Source: JASGMR01 sp963664675 (GTDB lineage: Bacteria > Thermotogota > Thermotogae > Petrotogales > Kosmotogaceae). Taken from it: DNA of 64,000 nucleotides. Shown piece by piece: positions 55,741 to 64,000 of this stretch; within the stretch, counting starts at the first letter, position 1, and every line of letters starts with the position of its first letter. Under the pieces are notes generated by a model, which did not search any database, was not told the origin of the DNA, and saw nothing but the letters and a program-made list of their open reading frames with translations. The stretch spans positions 186,001 through 250,000 of the forward strand of contig CAXXLB010000014.1 in the NCBI GenBank assembly GCA_963664675.2, given 5' to 3'. Both the position numbers and the translations under genes were made by a program.

Positions 55741-58228
55741 TTTGAATGGAAAATGGAAGCTGATTAATAGAGAAAGAAATATAAATTCAGAAGTGGATGT
55801 GCCAGGCTCAGTTTTTTATGAACTCATAAAGGGTAATTTCATAGAAAATCCCTTTTATGGAACGAATGAAGAAGGAGTTAAATGGGTCTATCTGGATAAA
55901 TGGTTGTATGAAAAGAGTTTTTCGCTGAACGGCGAGCAATTATGCAAAAAAAATATTGAATTGGTCTTTTACGGTTTGGACACATATTCAGAAATCCGGC
56001 TTAATGGGAGTTTTATTCTCAAGACAGATAATATGCATAGAACATACAGAATAGAGCTCAATGATAACAGAAGGAAATTTCTGAAAGTTGGAGAAAACAC
56101 TCTGCAGGTTCACTTCGACAGCAACGTTTTGAAAGCACAGGAATATTTAAAAAAAATGAATTACAATCAAAAAATGTTTGAAGAATACCAACCCGGGTAT
56201 GCGTTACCCGGTGTGGAAGCGATCAGGAAATCATATTATTCATTCGGATGGGACTGGGGACCGAAGCTCCCTGATATTGGAATATGGAGAAATGTAGAGC
56301 TTAAAATTTTTGATTCACAGTGTATAGATAATGTTTATATTAAACCTGAAATTTTATTTGATGATGATTCTTCCAGAGTTTTAAAAGCCTTTTTTGAAAT
56401 AGATGTAGATCTTAGAAGACCAAATAGTGAAAATGAATGGTTGATGTTCAGAATCTTTGATCCCGATGGGAATTTAATAAAGGAACATAAAGCGAGGGAC
56501 AGAGAAAACGGTTTGAACATAGAAATAACGGATCCGAAACTGTGGTGGACTCATGATCTTGGGGAACAAAATTTATATAAAATCGAAGTTTTGTTAATGG
56601 ACAAAGATGCGAACATTCAAAAAAAATCCTATAAAGTGGGACTCAGAAAAATTGACCTGGCCAGAAGAGAGGACAGATGGGGTGAAACCTTTTATTTCAA
56701 GATAAATAACATTCCGATCTTTGCGAAGGGGGCAAACTGGGTACCCGTCGATAATTTTATCCAGAGGGGAAGAGAAAAAAAATTATATGAAAATTTAATC
56801 CTTGACGCAAAAAGAGCAAACATGAATATGCTCAGAGTGTGGGGTGGGGGATTGTATGAAGATGACCGCTTTTATGATTTATGTGATGAATCTGGAATAC
56901 TGGTGTGGCAGGATTTTACCTTTGCGTGCAAACCAACTCCGGATGATGAAGATTTTGTTGATAACGTAAAGAGAGAAGTCGAGGATAATATAATTAGGCT
57001 CAGAAATCATCCTTCTCTCTGTATCTGGGTTGGAAATAATGAAATTGAAGAAGGCTGGCTATATTGGAAATTCGATGAACTGTGCCCCGATTTGAAGAAA
57101 AATTATGTTGATACTTTTGAAAAAATAATTCCGGAATTGGTGAATAAATTCGATGGGATCAGACCATATTGGCCAAGTTCACCTTCTTCTGGTGGAAATT
57201 TCGATGATCCTCAATCTCCAAATCGTGGTGACTCACATTTTTGGGACGTGTGGCACGCTTCAAAGCCCTTCTCATCTTACAAAAAATTTAATTCAAGATT
57301 TATGTCCGAATTTGGATTTGAATCATTTCCGGATATAAAGACTGTAAAGATGTTCTGCCCTGCTGATCAGATGGAAATGTTTTCGGAAGTGATGTTGTCT
57401 CATCAAAAGAACCCTTCCGGAAATGAAAAAATACTGAAATATATGAAAGACAGATTCGCTATTCCCGACAGATTCTGGAAAAAGATCATAGTTTCTCAAA
57501 TCACTCAGGGAGAAGCGATCGAATTTGGGGTTGAACACTGGAGGAGAAATAGAAACGAAAATCATTGTATGGGAGCACTGTACTGGCAACTCAATGATTG
57601 TTGGCCGGTGGCAAGCTGGTCATCAATTGATTATTTTGGAAGATGGAAAGCTCTTCATTATATGGCTAAAAGATTTTTCAATCCAATGTTAGTCAGTGTT
57701 GATGATGAAAAAAATCTTGTAAGAATATGGGTGACAAATGACTCTAAAAAAGAGTTTAGGGGACTTTTAAGATATGAAATTTTTAATTTTGATGGAGATA
57801 AAATATCTGAGAATAGTGAGATAATTTATTCGAAAAAGCTTGAATCAGAGATAATAAAAGAATTTGATCTGAAGGAACTGAATTTGAATAAAGAGGAAAT
57901 TATTATATTCAATAGTCTGGAAGATTCCTCGGGAAAAGAAGTTTACAGAGGTGCTAAATTCTTCAGAACGCCAAAAAGTATACCTTTAACCGATCCCAAA
58001 ATTTCTTTTAGTATGGAAGGAGAGAGTAAATTAACTGTAAGGACCGAAGAAAACAGTTTGTTCGTATTCTTATATTCGGACAAACATGATTTCATTTGCT
58101 CCGATAATTATTTTCATATGAGAAAGAATGAGAAAAGAATTGTTGAAGTTGAATGGAAAGAAAAAAATTTTGATAAAGAAATTGTTAATTCATTGAAAAT
58201 ATTTTCTCTCTATGATTTATTGAAATAA
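55721..58228 (+). CDS. GH2 beta-mannosidase
   Basis: An 835-residue family 2 glycosidase of the beta-mannosidase branch. The N-terminal jelly roll reads ISLNGKWKLINRE, VDVPGSVFYELI and NPFYGTNEEGVKWVYLDKW; YYSFGWDWGPKLPDIGIW is the hallmark of mannosidases. The acid/base is Glu441 (GNNEIEEG) and the nucleophile Glu530 (MSEFGFES). It cleaves beta-mannosyl ends in the cytoplasm (no signal peptide). GTG 55715 is also in frame; ATG 55721 gives the usual N terminus. Confidence 0.9.
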   Translation: MSCREISLNGKWKLINRERNINSEVDVPGSVFYELIKGNFIENPFYGTNEEGVKWVYLDKWLYEKSFSLNGEQLCKKNIELVFYGLDTYSEIRLNGSFILKTDNMHRTYRIELNDNRRKFLKVGENTLQVHFDSNVLKAQEYLKKMNYNQKMFEEYQPGYALPGVEAIRKSYYSFGWDWGPKLPDIGIWRNVELKIFDSQCIDNVYIKPEILFDDDSSRVLKAFFEIDVDLRRPNSENEWLMFRIFDPDGNLIKEHKARDRENGLNIEITDPKLWWTHDLGEQNLYKIEVLLMDKDANIQKKSYKVGLRKIDLARREDRWGETFYFKINNIPIFAKGANWVPVDNFIQRGREKKLYENLILDAKRANMNMLRVWGGGLYEDDRFYDLCDESGILVWQDFTFACKPTPDDEDFVDNVKREVEDNIIRLRNHPSLCIWVGNNEIEEGWLYWKFDELCPDLKKNYVDTFEKIIPELVNKFDGIRPYWPSSPSSGGNFDDPQSPNRGDSHFWDVWHASKPFSSYKKFNSRFMSEFGFESFPDIKTVKMFCPADQMEMFSEVMLSHQKNPSGNEKILKYMKDRFAIPDRFWKKIIVSQITQGEAIEFGVEHWRRNRNENHCMGALYWQLNDCWPVASWSSIDYFGRWKALHYMAKRFFNPMLVSVDDEKNLVRIWVTNDSKKEFRGLLRYEIFNFDGDKISENSEIIYSKKLESEIIKEFDLKELNLNKEEIIIFNSLEDSSGKEVYRGAKFFRTPKSIPLTDPKISFSMEGESKLTVRTEENSLFVFLYSDKHDFICSDNYFHMRKNEKRIVEVEWKEKNFDKEIVNSLKIFSLYDLLK

Positions 58229-58233
58229 AATAT

Positions 58234-58239
58234 TATAAT
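58234..58239 (+). promoter_or_regulatory. -10 box six bases before the dehydrogenase start codon
   Basis: A perfect TATAAT ends six bases before ATG 58246, the same spacing as at 2850. No clear ribosome site separates them. If used, the mRNA would be leaderless; otherwise the gene is read as part of the upstream operon. Confidence 0.4.
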
Positions 58240-58245
58240 AGTGGT

Positions 58246-59214
58246 ATGAAAATTTTATTTATTACGAGTAACAATGAAATTTGGAAAGAAAAAAAGAAAT
58301 ATCTTAAGGCCAGGTATCCTCAAATATCTTTTTATGATACCGATCAAAGAAACAGAATAGAAATAATGAGAGATATAGACGTAATAATGGGCACTCCGAA
58401 AGAACACGAAATCGATATTGCTGAGAAGTTGAGATTAATCATTATGCCATGGGTAGGGATTGACAGTCTTCCGATAGATAAAATAGTGAAAAGAAATATC
58501 AAGGTCGTGAATAATCATGCCAATTCGCAGGCAGTTGCCGAAAAGTCTTTGGCTCTTTGTTTGGCTTTGTTGGGAAAAGTGGTTTTTTTCGATGAAAGAA
58601 TGAGACGCGGGGTCTGGGGAAGTGGAGACAGATACAGTGCGGTCAACAGAAGATGGACATCACTTTTCAACAAACGGGTGAGTATTATCGGATATGGAAA
58701 TATAGGCAGAGAAATGGTAAAACTACTCGAACCATTCAACTGCAGAATTCTTGGGTTTAAAAAAAATAAAAGCAATTATGAAAATATCAATATAACTTAT
58801 GATTTGAAAGATGCTCTTGAATTTGGAGAAGTCATTTTTTTCTTTCTTCCACTCACTGAAGAAACCAAGAATTTGATCAATGATGAAAATAAATTGTTGT
58901 TGAGTGATAAATTCATAGTCAATACCGGAAGAGGGGAAGTAATAAATGAAGAGTCCCTTTATAAGCTTTTAGAAAGTGGCCTTTTGAAAGGAGCTGCGCT
59001 GGATACCTGGTATAGATATCCAGCAAACGGAAATATCGCATTACCCTCGAAATACCCGATTCACATGTACAAAAATGTTGTGATTTCCCCACATTGCGCA
59101 AGTGATACTTATGAATCTCAAAAAATGATGGTAGACGAAACCGTAAATAATTTTATAGATTATATAGAAGGCAGAGAACTGAAGAATCTGGTGAATTTAA
59201 GCAGAAAATATTGA
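58246..59214 (+). CDS. D-isomer-specific 2-hydroxyacid dehydrogenase-family protein
   Basis: A 322-residue NAD(P)-dependent dehydrogenase. The Rossmann motif VSIIGYGNIGREM, the loop FLPLTEETKNLIN, the catalytic Arg in NTGRGEVINEESL and the His in ISPHCASDTYES are present. It oxidises or reduces a 2-hydroxyacid. It lies 17 bp after the GH2 gene; the substrate in this sugar locus is unknown. The last gene of the cluster, it converges on pdxT with 13 bp between stops. Confidence 0.88.
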   Translation: MKILFITSNNEIWKEKKKYLKARYPQISFYDTDQRNRIEIMRDIDVIMGTPKEHEIDIAEKLRLIIMPWVGIDSLPIDKIVKRNIKVVNNHANSQAVAEKSLALCLALLGKVVFFDERMRRGVWGSGDRYSAVNRRWTSLFNKRVSIIGYGNIGREMVKLLEPFNCRILGFKKNKSNYENINITYDLKDALEFGEVIFFFLPLTEETKNLINDENKLLLSDKFIVNTGRGEVINEESLYKLLESGLLKGAALDTWYRYPANGNIALPSKYPIHMYKNVVISPHCASDTYESQKMMVDETVNNFIDYIEGRELKNLVNLSRKY

Positions 59215-59227
59215 TGGGGTTCAAAGC

Positions 59228-59812
59228 CTAATTATTTTTATTCATTACGAATCTATCGATAAAAAAGCTATGTATTCTCAGATCATCCGTTAATTCAGGA
59301 TGAAACGATGCTGCTAAAATGTTGTTTTGAGCTATCAATACAGGTGTATTTTTGTAAGAGGCATAAACGCTTATCTTGTCACTGTATTCTGTGATTTTCG
59401 GTGCCCTTATAAAAATCGCAGTGTACTCTTTTTCACCGATTTCAGGAATGCTCAAATCAGTTTCAAAACTTTGAATTTGCCTTCCATAACCGTTTCTGTC
59501 AACATGAATATCCAATATATCCAGAGTATCCTGTTTTTGATAATTATCAATTTTCTTTGAGAGTAGTATCATTCCGGCACATGTTGCAAAAACGGGTAAT
59601 CCATCATTTATATATCCAGAGAGAGAGGACCACAGATCAAAAGTTTTCAGCAATTTGATCATGGTAGTCGACTCGCCCCCTGGAAGTATTAAAGCGTCTA
59701 TTGATTTAAACTGTTCCTTCGTTTTTACCCAAAGTGGTGTATGATTTAATTTTTTTATTACTTTCTCATGGTCCTGGATAGCACCTTGAATACCTAAAAT
59801 GCCAATGTACAC
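59228..59812 (-). CDS. pdxT: Pyridoxal 5'-phosphate synthase glutaminase subunit
   Basis: A 194-residue glutaminase, class I type. GVLGIQGAxxDH-type N terminus (IGILGIQGAIQDHEKVI), LPGGESTTM, nucleophile Cys78 (FATCAGM), His171 and Glu173 (SFHPELT). It makes ammonia from glutamine and channels it to PdxS. It directly follows pdxS. Confidence 0.95.
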   Translation of the reverse strand: MYIGILGIQGAIQDHEKVIKKLNHTPLWVKTKEQFKSIDALILPGGESTTMIKLLKTFDLWSSLSGYINDGLPVFATCAGMILLSKKIDNYQKQDTLDILDIHVDRNGYGRQIQSFETDLSIPEIGEKEYTAIFIRAPKITEYSDKISVYASYKNTPVLIAQNNILAASFHPELTDDLRIHSFFIDRFVMNKNN

Positions 59813-60691
59813 TTACCAGCCTCTTTCTTCCATTCTGACGTCTAAAGTTTCTATTTCCAAACCTTCCATGGCTTCTCCGACACCTTCACTGATCTGTGCC
59901 AGTCTCTCGGGATCGTTATAATACATAACCGCTTCCACGATAGCCTTCGCCATTGACTTTGGATCCTTTGACTTAAAGATTCCGGAACCAACGAAGACCC
60001 CGTCACAACCTAACAGCATCATCAGAGCGGCATCGGCTGGGGTTGCAACGCCCCCTGCGGCAAAATTGACAACTGGTAGTCTTCCCAATTCTCTCACCTG
60101 ACTTAAAATTTCAACGGAAGCTCCTATTTCCTTCGCATAGTGTACTAATTCGGCATCATTCATAAGTTTTACCGCCCTGATTTCTTCGTTTACAGTTCTC
60201 ATGTGCTTCACTGCCTCTATTATATTACCGGTTCCTGCTTCACCCTTCGTTCTTATCATCGCAGCACCTTCGGAAATCCTTCTTACGGCTTCACCCAGGT
60301 TCCTTGCACCACATACGAAAGGTACCGTGAAATCTCTTTTATTTATATGATATTTGTTATCGGCGGGAGTTAACACCTCCGATTCGTCTATAAAATCCAC
60401 TCCAACCGCCTGTAATATTTGAGCTTCCGCTATGTGCCCTATTCTGGCCTTAGCCATAACGGGGATAGAAACGGAACTGATTATTTCTTTTATTAATTTG
60501 ATGCTGGCCATTCTTGCCACTCCGCCTTCTTTCCTTATATCGGCGGGGACCCTTTCCAAAGCCATAACGGATACCGCACCCGCTTCCTGGGCGATTTTAG
60601 CCTGCTCTGCGTTTGTTACATCCATTATTACCCCATTTTTGAACATTTCGGCGAAACCTTTTTTTACGTTCCATGTACCTTTTTTTTCCAT
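59813..60691 (-). CDS. pdxS: Pyridoxal 5'-phosphate synthase lyase subunit
   Basis: A 292-residue PdxS: KKGFAEMFKNGVIMDVTNAE, GAVSVMALERVPADIRKEGG, PVMAKARIGH and VNFAAGGVATPADAALM are all conserved. It condenses ribose 5-phosphate, glyceraldehyde 3-phosphate and ammonia to PLP as a dodecamer with PdxT. ATG 60703 is directly after AAGGAG; ATG 60691 gives the family-typical N terminus. It is 25 bp downstream of pncB. Confidence 0.96.
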   Translation of the reverse strand: MEKKGTWNVKKGFAEMFKNGVIMDVTNAEQAKIAQEAGAVSVMALERVPADIRKEGGVARMASIKLIKEIISSVSIPVMAKARIGHIAEAQILQAVGVDFIDESEVLTPADNKYHINKRDFTVPFVCGARNLGEAVRRISEGAAMIRTKGEAGTGNIIEAVKHMRTVNEEIRAVKLMNDAELVHYAKEIGASVEILSQVRELGRLPVVNFAAGGVATPADAALMMLLGCDGVFVGSGIFKSKDPKSMAKAIVEAVMYYNDPERLAQISEGVGEAMEGLEIETLDVRMEERGW

Positions 60692-60716
60692 ATTTATTCG
60701 CATCTCCTTTATGTTT

Positions 60717-62006
60717 TTACCAGTATTCTTTATCTATCTTTGATAACCTACTCGTATCCTTTTTTCCTCTTCCCACTTTTGCGCATGGAATTCCGTTCAG
60801 TTCAACTACATCGGCCGTAAAATCAATCTTATGTTTCAGAAGGGACGATCCAACTCCGTATGTATCAACCGGAACACCCAGTTTTTCAAAAAGATTGATT
60901 TTGTTTTCATCAAAACCGCCCGATACTACTATTTTAAGTTTTTCTAATCCAAGATTATCAAATTTTTTTCTGGCTGTCCACACCAGTTCAGGACAAACGC
61001 CCAGAGATGATTCATCTTTGGGAATCACTGAATTATCCCTTTGGGTTCCGGAGGTATCGAATCTTACTCCCCAGAGCTTATCTTTGCCTTTGCCTATGAT
61101 GGGTGATGGGTCGGTTTTGCCCGGAATGAATTCTTTGTTGAATATATAATAATATTGTTTTTTCACAACTTCGATTGTGGTATTGACCACATCGTTATTC
61201 CAGTCTACGAGTGCAATTCTGTTGACTGAATCTTCGATGTATTTGTCGAAAGCGATGGATGCTTCTCCCGTATCCCCCGAATAGGCTGCGATCAGTGCAT
61301 GTGGGATTGTTCCCATGCTTTCAACCCCCCAGTATCCGGCGTTTGCATCGGTCGAAACTCCAAATGCTCCGGTCTTTAAAGCTGCATATCCGTCGGTAGC
61401 CTGAGTCCAGAAATGATCAAATCTTGCACTGAAAAAAAGAACGGGTTTCCCTCTTGCGGCATTGACGACCTTTTTTACTGCAGTTGCAGTGGAAGATGCT
61501 CTCGCGATAACTCCAAGCAACACCGTTTCCAAATAGCCAAAATACCTCGGATCACCTTCTATTGTCATGACAGGTTCCATATTTCCTGCGGTATCGCCAT
61601 CGTAAAGTGCTTTCACTTCTATTTCATTCCACTTATCTTCCCAGTAATCGTTCAATCTGAGTTTTAAATCCCATTTCTTTTCCGATAAAACGGAGAGAAG
61701 TTTTCTGTCCATTTTCCATGCCGCGTTGCTGAGCTTTTTTTCAACTTCTTTTAGTTCATTGGTTATTTCAGATACCTTTTCTTCATCTCGGTAAAAGCCG
61801 GTTCCGAACTTCAATATTGCCAGAGCTTCGTCCAGGCCCACTACGATGGCTTTCGATCTTGGAAAGAACTGATATAAAACCTCGGATTTTTTATTCGCTT
61901 TTTTTAAGACTTCAACGTATCTTGTAAAATATTTATCGGAATAATAACCGTTCCTGATTTTGTCGATCGGGACTTTGAATACTCCCGGATTCAATCTTTC
62001 AGGCAT
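60717..62006 (-). CDS. pncB: Nicotinate phosphoribosyltransferase
   Basis: A 429-residue PncB-family protein. GYYSDKYFTRYVEVLKKA is the N-terminal block; GVSTDANAGYWGVESMGTIPHALIAAY holds the substrate region and LWGVRFDTSGTQRD and IVVSGGFDENKI the phosphoribosyl-binding parts. It couples nicotinate to PRPP with ATP to form nicotinate mononucleotide for NAD. The start overlaps the pncA-like gene by 8 bp, so nicotinamide deamidation and phosphoribosylation are coexpressed. Confidence 0.92.
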   Translation of the reverse strand: MPERLNPGVFKVPIDKIRNGYYSDKYFTRYVEVLKKANKKSEVLYQFFPRSKAIVVGLDEALAILKFGTGFYRDEEKVSEITNELKEVEKKLSNAAWKMDRKLLSVLSEKKWDLKLRLNDYWEDKWNEIEVKALYDGDTAGNMEPVMTIEGDPRYFGYLETVLLGVIARASSTATAVKKVVNAARGKPVLFFSARFDHFWTQATDGYAALKTGAFGVSTDANAGYWGVESMGTIPHALIAAYSGDTGEASIAFDKYIEDSVNRIALVDWNNDVVNTTIEVVKKQYYYIFNKEFIPGKTDPSPIIGKGKDKLWGVRFDTSGTQRDNSVIPKDESSLGVCPELVWTARKKFDNLGLEKLKIVVSGGFDENKINLFEKLGVPVDTYGVGSSLLKHKIDFTADVVELNGIPCAKVGRGKKDTSRLSKIDKEYW

Positions 62007-62529
62007 GAGTCAGCCCCGCTCCGAGCACCTTTTCCATTTGAATAAGTGAATATTTATGTAGAAATTCGTCGTATCCAAGTACCAGGTCCTCATAAACTAT
62101 GGCTTTCATTCCTCTGTTTATAATGTCTTCAACTGTGAAGAGTACGCAGACGTTGCTTACGAGTCCAATAACGTAGAATGTTGAAATTTCATTTTTTTTA
62201 ACTATTTCATCGAGATCTGAGCCATAAAAAGCCGAATATCTCTTTTTTTTGATTTCAATATGATTGGGATAATTTTCTAAAACTTCTTTTACTTCAGGTA
62301 TTAATTCGGATCCATAAGTATTTTTTATACAATGTTCCGGCCATTGATGAAATTCAACGTCATTTTTTCTGTGCCAGTCTTGAGTTGTAATTATAATTTC
62401 TTTTTTTTCTTTGAACTCTTTTATCTTTTTAGCTGATCTTTCGATAAAATTCATGTTTTTATCTTTATCAAAGAACAACTCTTTGTTGAAAAAGTCATTT
62501 TGGTAATCTATTGCTAACAATGCTTTCAT
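61999..62529 (-). CDS. pncA: Nicotinamidase-like cysteine hydrolase
   Basis: A 176-residue isochorismatase-fold hydrolase. Catalytic Asp8 (AIDYQNDFF), Lys96 region (IKKKRYSAF) and Cys128 (LVSNVCVL), with the metal residues of TTQDWHR and the WPEHC motif, fit a nicotinamidase. It deamidates nicotinamide to nicotinate. It overlaps pncB by 8 bp, which supports this substrate. An isochorismatase would lack the metal motif and the context. Confidence 0.9.
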   Translation of the reverse strand: MKALLAIDYQNDFFNKELFFDKDKNMNFIERSAKKIKEFKEKKEIIITTQDWHRKNDVEFHQWPEHCIKNTYGSELIPEVKEVLENYPNHIEIKKKRYSAFYGSDLDEIVKKNEISTFYVIGLVSNVCVLFTVEDIINRGMKAIVYEDLVLGYDEFLHKYSLIQMEKVLGAGLTHA

Positions 62530-63510
62530 TTATTCCCCGTCCTCCATATTTATTAAAGCTATTTTACTCATATCGGAGTTAAGATTTATTTCTGAGATAT
62601 AAGTACAATTTAAAATGTTCCTAGATATAATTTTATCACCATCTATTTCAAAGTTTTCGATTCCTCTGAAATTTTCAAATATGTTTGTGTTAATTTTTAT
62701 TCCGACATTTTTGGGAATGTTAATATTTATAGAAGTTACATCCGAATCAATATTTATATCGCTTGATGATATCGATGATAATGTTATGGATATTCTGGAA
62801 AGAGTTGATTTTATATCCAATTTTCTCAACTTCAACTTTGAAAAATCGAATATGCCGTCCGATGCATCGATTTTTAAAGTTCCTGTAATATCACTACCTT
62901 CATTCAGTTCGAGATTCATTATTGATTTGTTTACATCCTTTATAGATTCATTTTTACTTATACATTTTGCATTTATCGTACATGAGGTATTTTCTATTTT
63001 ATGTTCCAATGAACCGTTGAAATAATTTTTTTCGAACTTCAGGTTGGAGTAAAAACCTGAATTATTGCCATTATCAACCAGTAGCAATCTCGTCAGACTC
63101 AAGTCTATGTCGAGGTCAAATTTTTGAAACGAGCCCGCTTTTTTGATTTCAATGTTTTGAGTCGAAAGCCTCTGTAATGAATTTGATTTGCCGGATTTTT
63201 TAAGAATTTCAGTCAGTCCCCATGACAACAGATACGATCCTATCAACAATCCTATCAATTGCCAGAAATTCCATGTATGTGGCATAAATTTGAATATTCT
63301 GTTCAATATATCGAATATCAAAAAGCCGGAAAATATTAAGCTGCCCAGATATTCACTTTTAACTATTTTAAAAATTTTCAAACCTAACACTAAAAAGCCA
63401 AAAGCAAAAATACATTCCAGGAAAGTCCAGAAGCTTATTGGAAAAAGCAGTGTAACCGATAAAATGATCAATATTCCAATGATAACTATTAAAAGGGCCT
63501 TTAAATTCAT
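62530..63510 (-). CDS. Membrane protein with LiaF-like architecture
   Basis: A 326-residue protein. N-terminal half: four to five membrane helices (about 5-110) of the small DUF5668/LiaF type. C-terminal part: long beta-rich domain with repeated hydrophobic/polar strands (KLDIKSTLSRISITLSSI, SDVTSININIPKNVGIKIN), as in LiaF/DUF4097 surface domains, ending at the membrane or cytoplasm. It may be an envelope stress sensor. ATG 63510 follows AGAGGAG. It is directly followed by the pncA-like gene with no gap. Confidence 0.6.
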   Translation of the reverse strand: MNLKALLIVIIGILIILSVTLLFPISFWTFLECIFAFGFLVLGLKIFKIVKSEYLGSLIFSGFLIFDILNRIFKFMPHTWNFWQLIGLLIGSYLLSWGLTEILKKSGKSNSLQRLSTQNIEIKKAGSFQKFDLDIDLSLTRLLLVDNGNNSGFYSNLKFEKNYFNGSLEHKIENTSCTINAKCISKNESIKDVNKSIMNLELNEGSDITGTLKIDASDGIFDFSKLKLRKLDIKSTLSRISITLSSISSSDINIDSDVTSININIPKNVGIKINTNIFENFRGIENFEIDGDKIISRNILNCTYISEINLNSDMSKIALINMEDGE

Positions 63511-63552
63511 GTAATCACTCCTCTGATTATCTTTGAATCCCAAGATTTTAGA

Positions 63553-63630
63553 GTATTGGTATCGGGAAAAGGGTATCTACCAATAGTTCATCCAATACTA
63601 TATTATAGCAAGTGAATCCCAATTTCTAAA
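63553..63630 (-). promoter_or_regulatory. Promoter and hairpin leader of the membrane-protein/pncAB operon
   Basis: On the minus strand TTTAGA (63625-63630), 17 bp, TATAAT (63602-63607). The leader between the start site and ATG 63510 holds an 8-bp stem TATTGGTA/TACCAATA around a C-rich loop; a competing AGTATTGG/CCAATACT pair (63553-63560 and 63590-63597) reaches the transcription start. TGAATCCCAA occurs twice, at 63534 and 63613. The alternatives might act as a switch, but no known riboswitch was recognised. Confidence 0.5.
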
Positions 63631-63681
63631 CCGGACTGGATAAAAATAAGCGTGACAATTTTATGAGGTAGTATATAACGG

Positions 63682-63813
63682 ATGGGTAAATTGAGGATTA
63701 AAAATCTTATAGTACCTACATACATCAAAATGACTTGTAAAAAATGCCTGCATGTTTCGAAAACCCGGTTGATTATCGATTTTCATGATGATGTTTGTCC
63801 ATCGGTGAAATGA
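63682..63813 (+). CDS. Possible small protein of 43 residues with CxxC motif
   Basis: From ATG 63682 the frame reads MGKLRIKNLIVPTYIKM, then TCKKCLHVSKTRLIIDFHDD and VCPSVK. The CxxC and a later CP motif resemble a small zinc ribbon missing its last Cys. The ribosome site is weak (GAGG, 12 bases upstream). It may also be chance or a broken longer gene. Confidence 0.3.
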   Translation: MGKLRIKNLIVPTYIKMTCKKCLHVSKTRLIIDFHDDVCPSVK

Positions 63814-63840
63814 TACAAATCCTTGTGTCATCTGTTACAG

Positions 63841-63876
63841 AAAAGCCTTCCTTAAAAAAACAGGAAGGCTTTTAAC
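63841..63876. terminator. Bidirectional terminator
   Basis: Stem AAAAGCCTTCCT/AGGAAGGCTTTT (12 bp) with an A-rich loop. It serves the minus-strand gene at the window end and possibly the small plus-strand frame. Confidence 0.9.
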
Positions 63877-63900
63877 GAATTTCCGGTATTTTTTATGTTA

Positions 63901-64000
63901 TTAAATCCATTTTTTTAAACTGTCCAGTTCTCTTCTTGTGATGAAATTTTTCGTGAACAGATTATTCAATATTGCAACTGAAAGGTTATAGTCGTTGATT
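63901..64000 (-). CDS. C-terminal fragment of a hypothetical protein
   Basis: The last 32 residues of a minus-strand gene that continues beyond the window: NLSVAILNNLFTKNFITRRE and DSLKKWI before TAA at 63901. The sequence suggests a helical hairpin, as in short oligomerisation tails such as SHOCT, but nothing certain can be said. A terminator follows at 63841-63876. Confidence 0.5.
   Translation of the reverse strand, partial: INDYNLSVAILNNLFTKNFITRRELDSLKKWI

Overview
The window is a low-GC (by eye about one third G+C), densely packed bacterial chromosome segment. Gene content points to the Thermotogota, most likely a Petrotogales-type member. The main clues are three tandem M42 aminopeptidases (compare the Thermotoga maritima TM1048-TM1050 run, from memory), a large oligopeptide-family sugar ABC operon with glycosidases, an OmpH/Skp-LptB pair with no other LPS-export genes in view, and a GH1 enzyme of the archaeal type. 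The phylum call is inference; the family call is tentative. No CRISPR array, rRNA, phage or insertion sequence was seen.

Layout. 1-10.4 kb: a truncated PpiC foldase, an HdeD-like membrane protein, flavin reductase, OsmC, an EEP-family hydrolase, a minus operon (GH65 phosphorylase, inositol-phosphatase-like, cyclodeaminase-like), a divergent MFS transporter, a secreted alpha/beta hydrolase and a small metal-chaperone gene. 10.7-11 kb: tRNA-Glu, -Val and -Phe. 11-16.7 kb: minC, three M42 peptidases, an AroB-like protein that appears to have lost its catalytic residues, and a SPOR-type membrane protein. 16.7-22 kb: DUF218, GDPD, TPR, FmdB, CYTH and metallo-beta-lactamase-fold genes. 22-32.8 kb: a long plus-strand run (unknown protein, cinA, rel, dtd, OmpH, lptB, a LOG-like protein, gltX, prepilin-like, HEAT). 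32.8-37.7 kb: the heat-shock block dnaK-hsp20 and clpC behind a CIRCE-like operator. 37.9-40.2 kb: hpf, RNase G, tRNA-Ser and tRNA-Arg. 40.2-47.6 kb: a translationally coupled minus operon (two-domain PPK2, YbhN-type membrane protein, AddA-like nuclease-helicase, PH-domain protein) plus small envelope proteins. 47.8-59.2 kb: a beta-mannoside-type uptake and degradation operon. 59.2-63.6 kb: PLP synthase (PdxST), nicotinate/nicotinamide salvage (pncA, pncB) and a membrane protein.

Sequence quality. At least ten genes, including dnaK, clpC, minC and one M42 peptidase, are split by single-base indels, most of them one surplus base in a short homopolymer. Repairing each one restores a continuous protein of normal family length. 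Because housekeeping genes are hit, I read these as consensus errors in a draft or metagenomic assembly rather than true pseudogenes, and annotate each locus as one gene.

Most interesting items: the degenerate dehydroquinate-synthase-like gene; the CIRCE-geometry operator overlapping an ideal dnaK promoter; a perfect 16-bp palindrome between the -35 and -10 of the mannoside operon; an uncharacterised protein of about 560-600 residues upstream of cinA; a likely fused two-domain polyphosphate kinase 2; and candidate leaderless or unusual start sites. I did not find a clearly new defence or mobile system.
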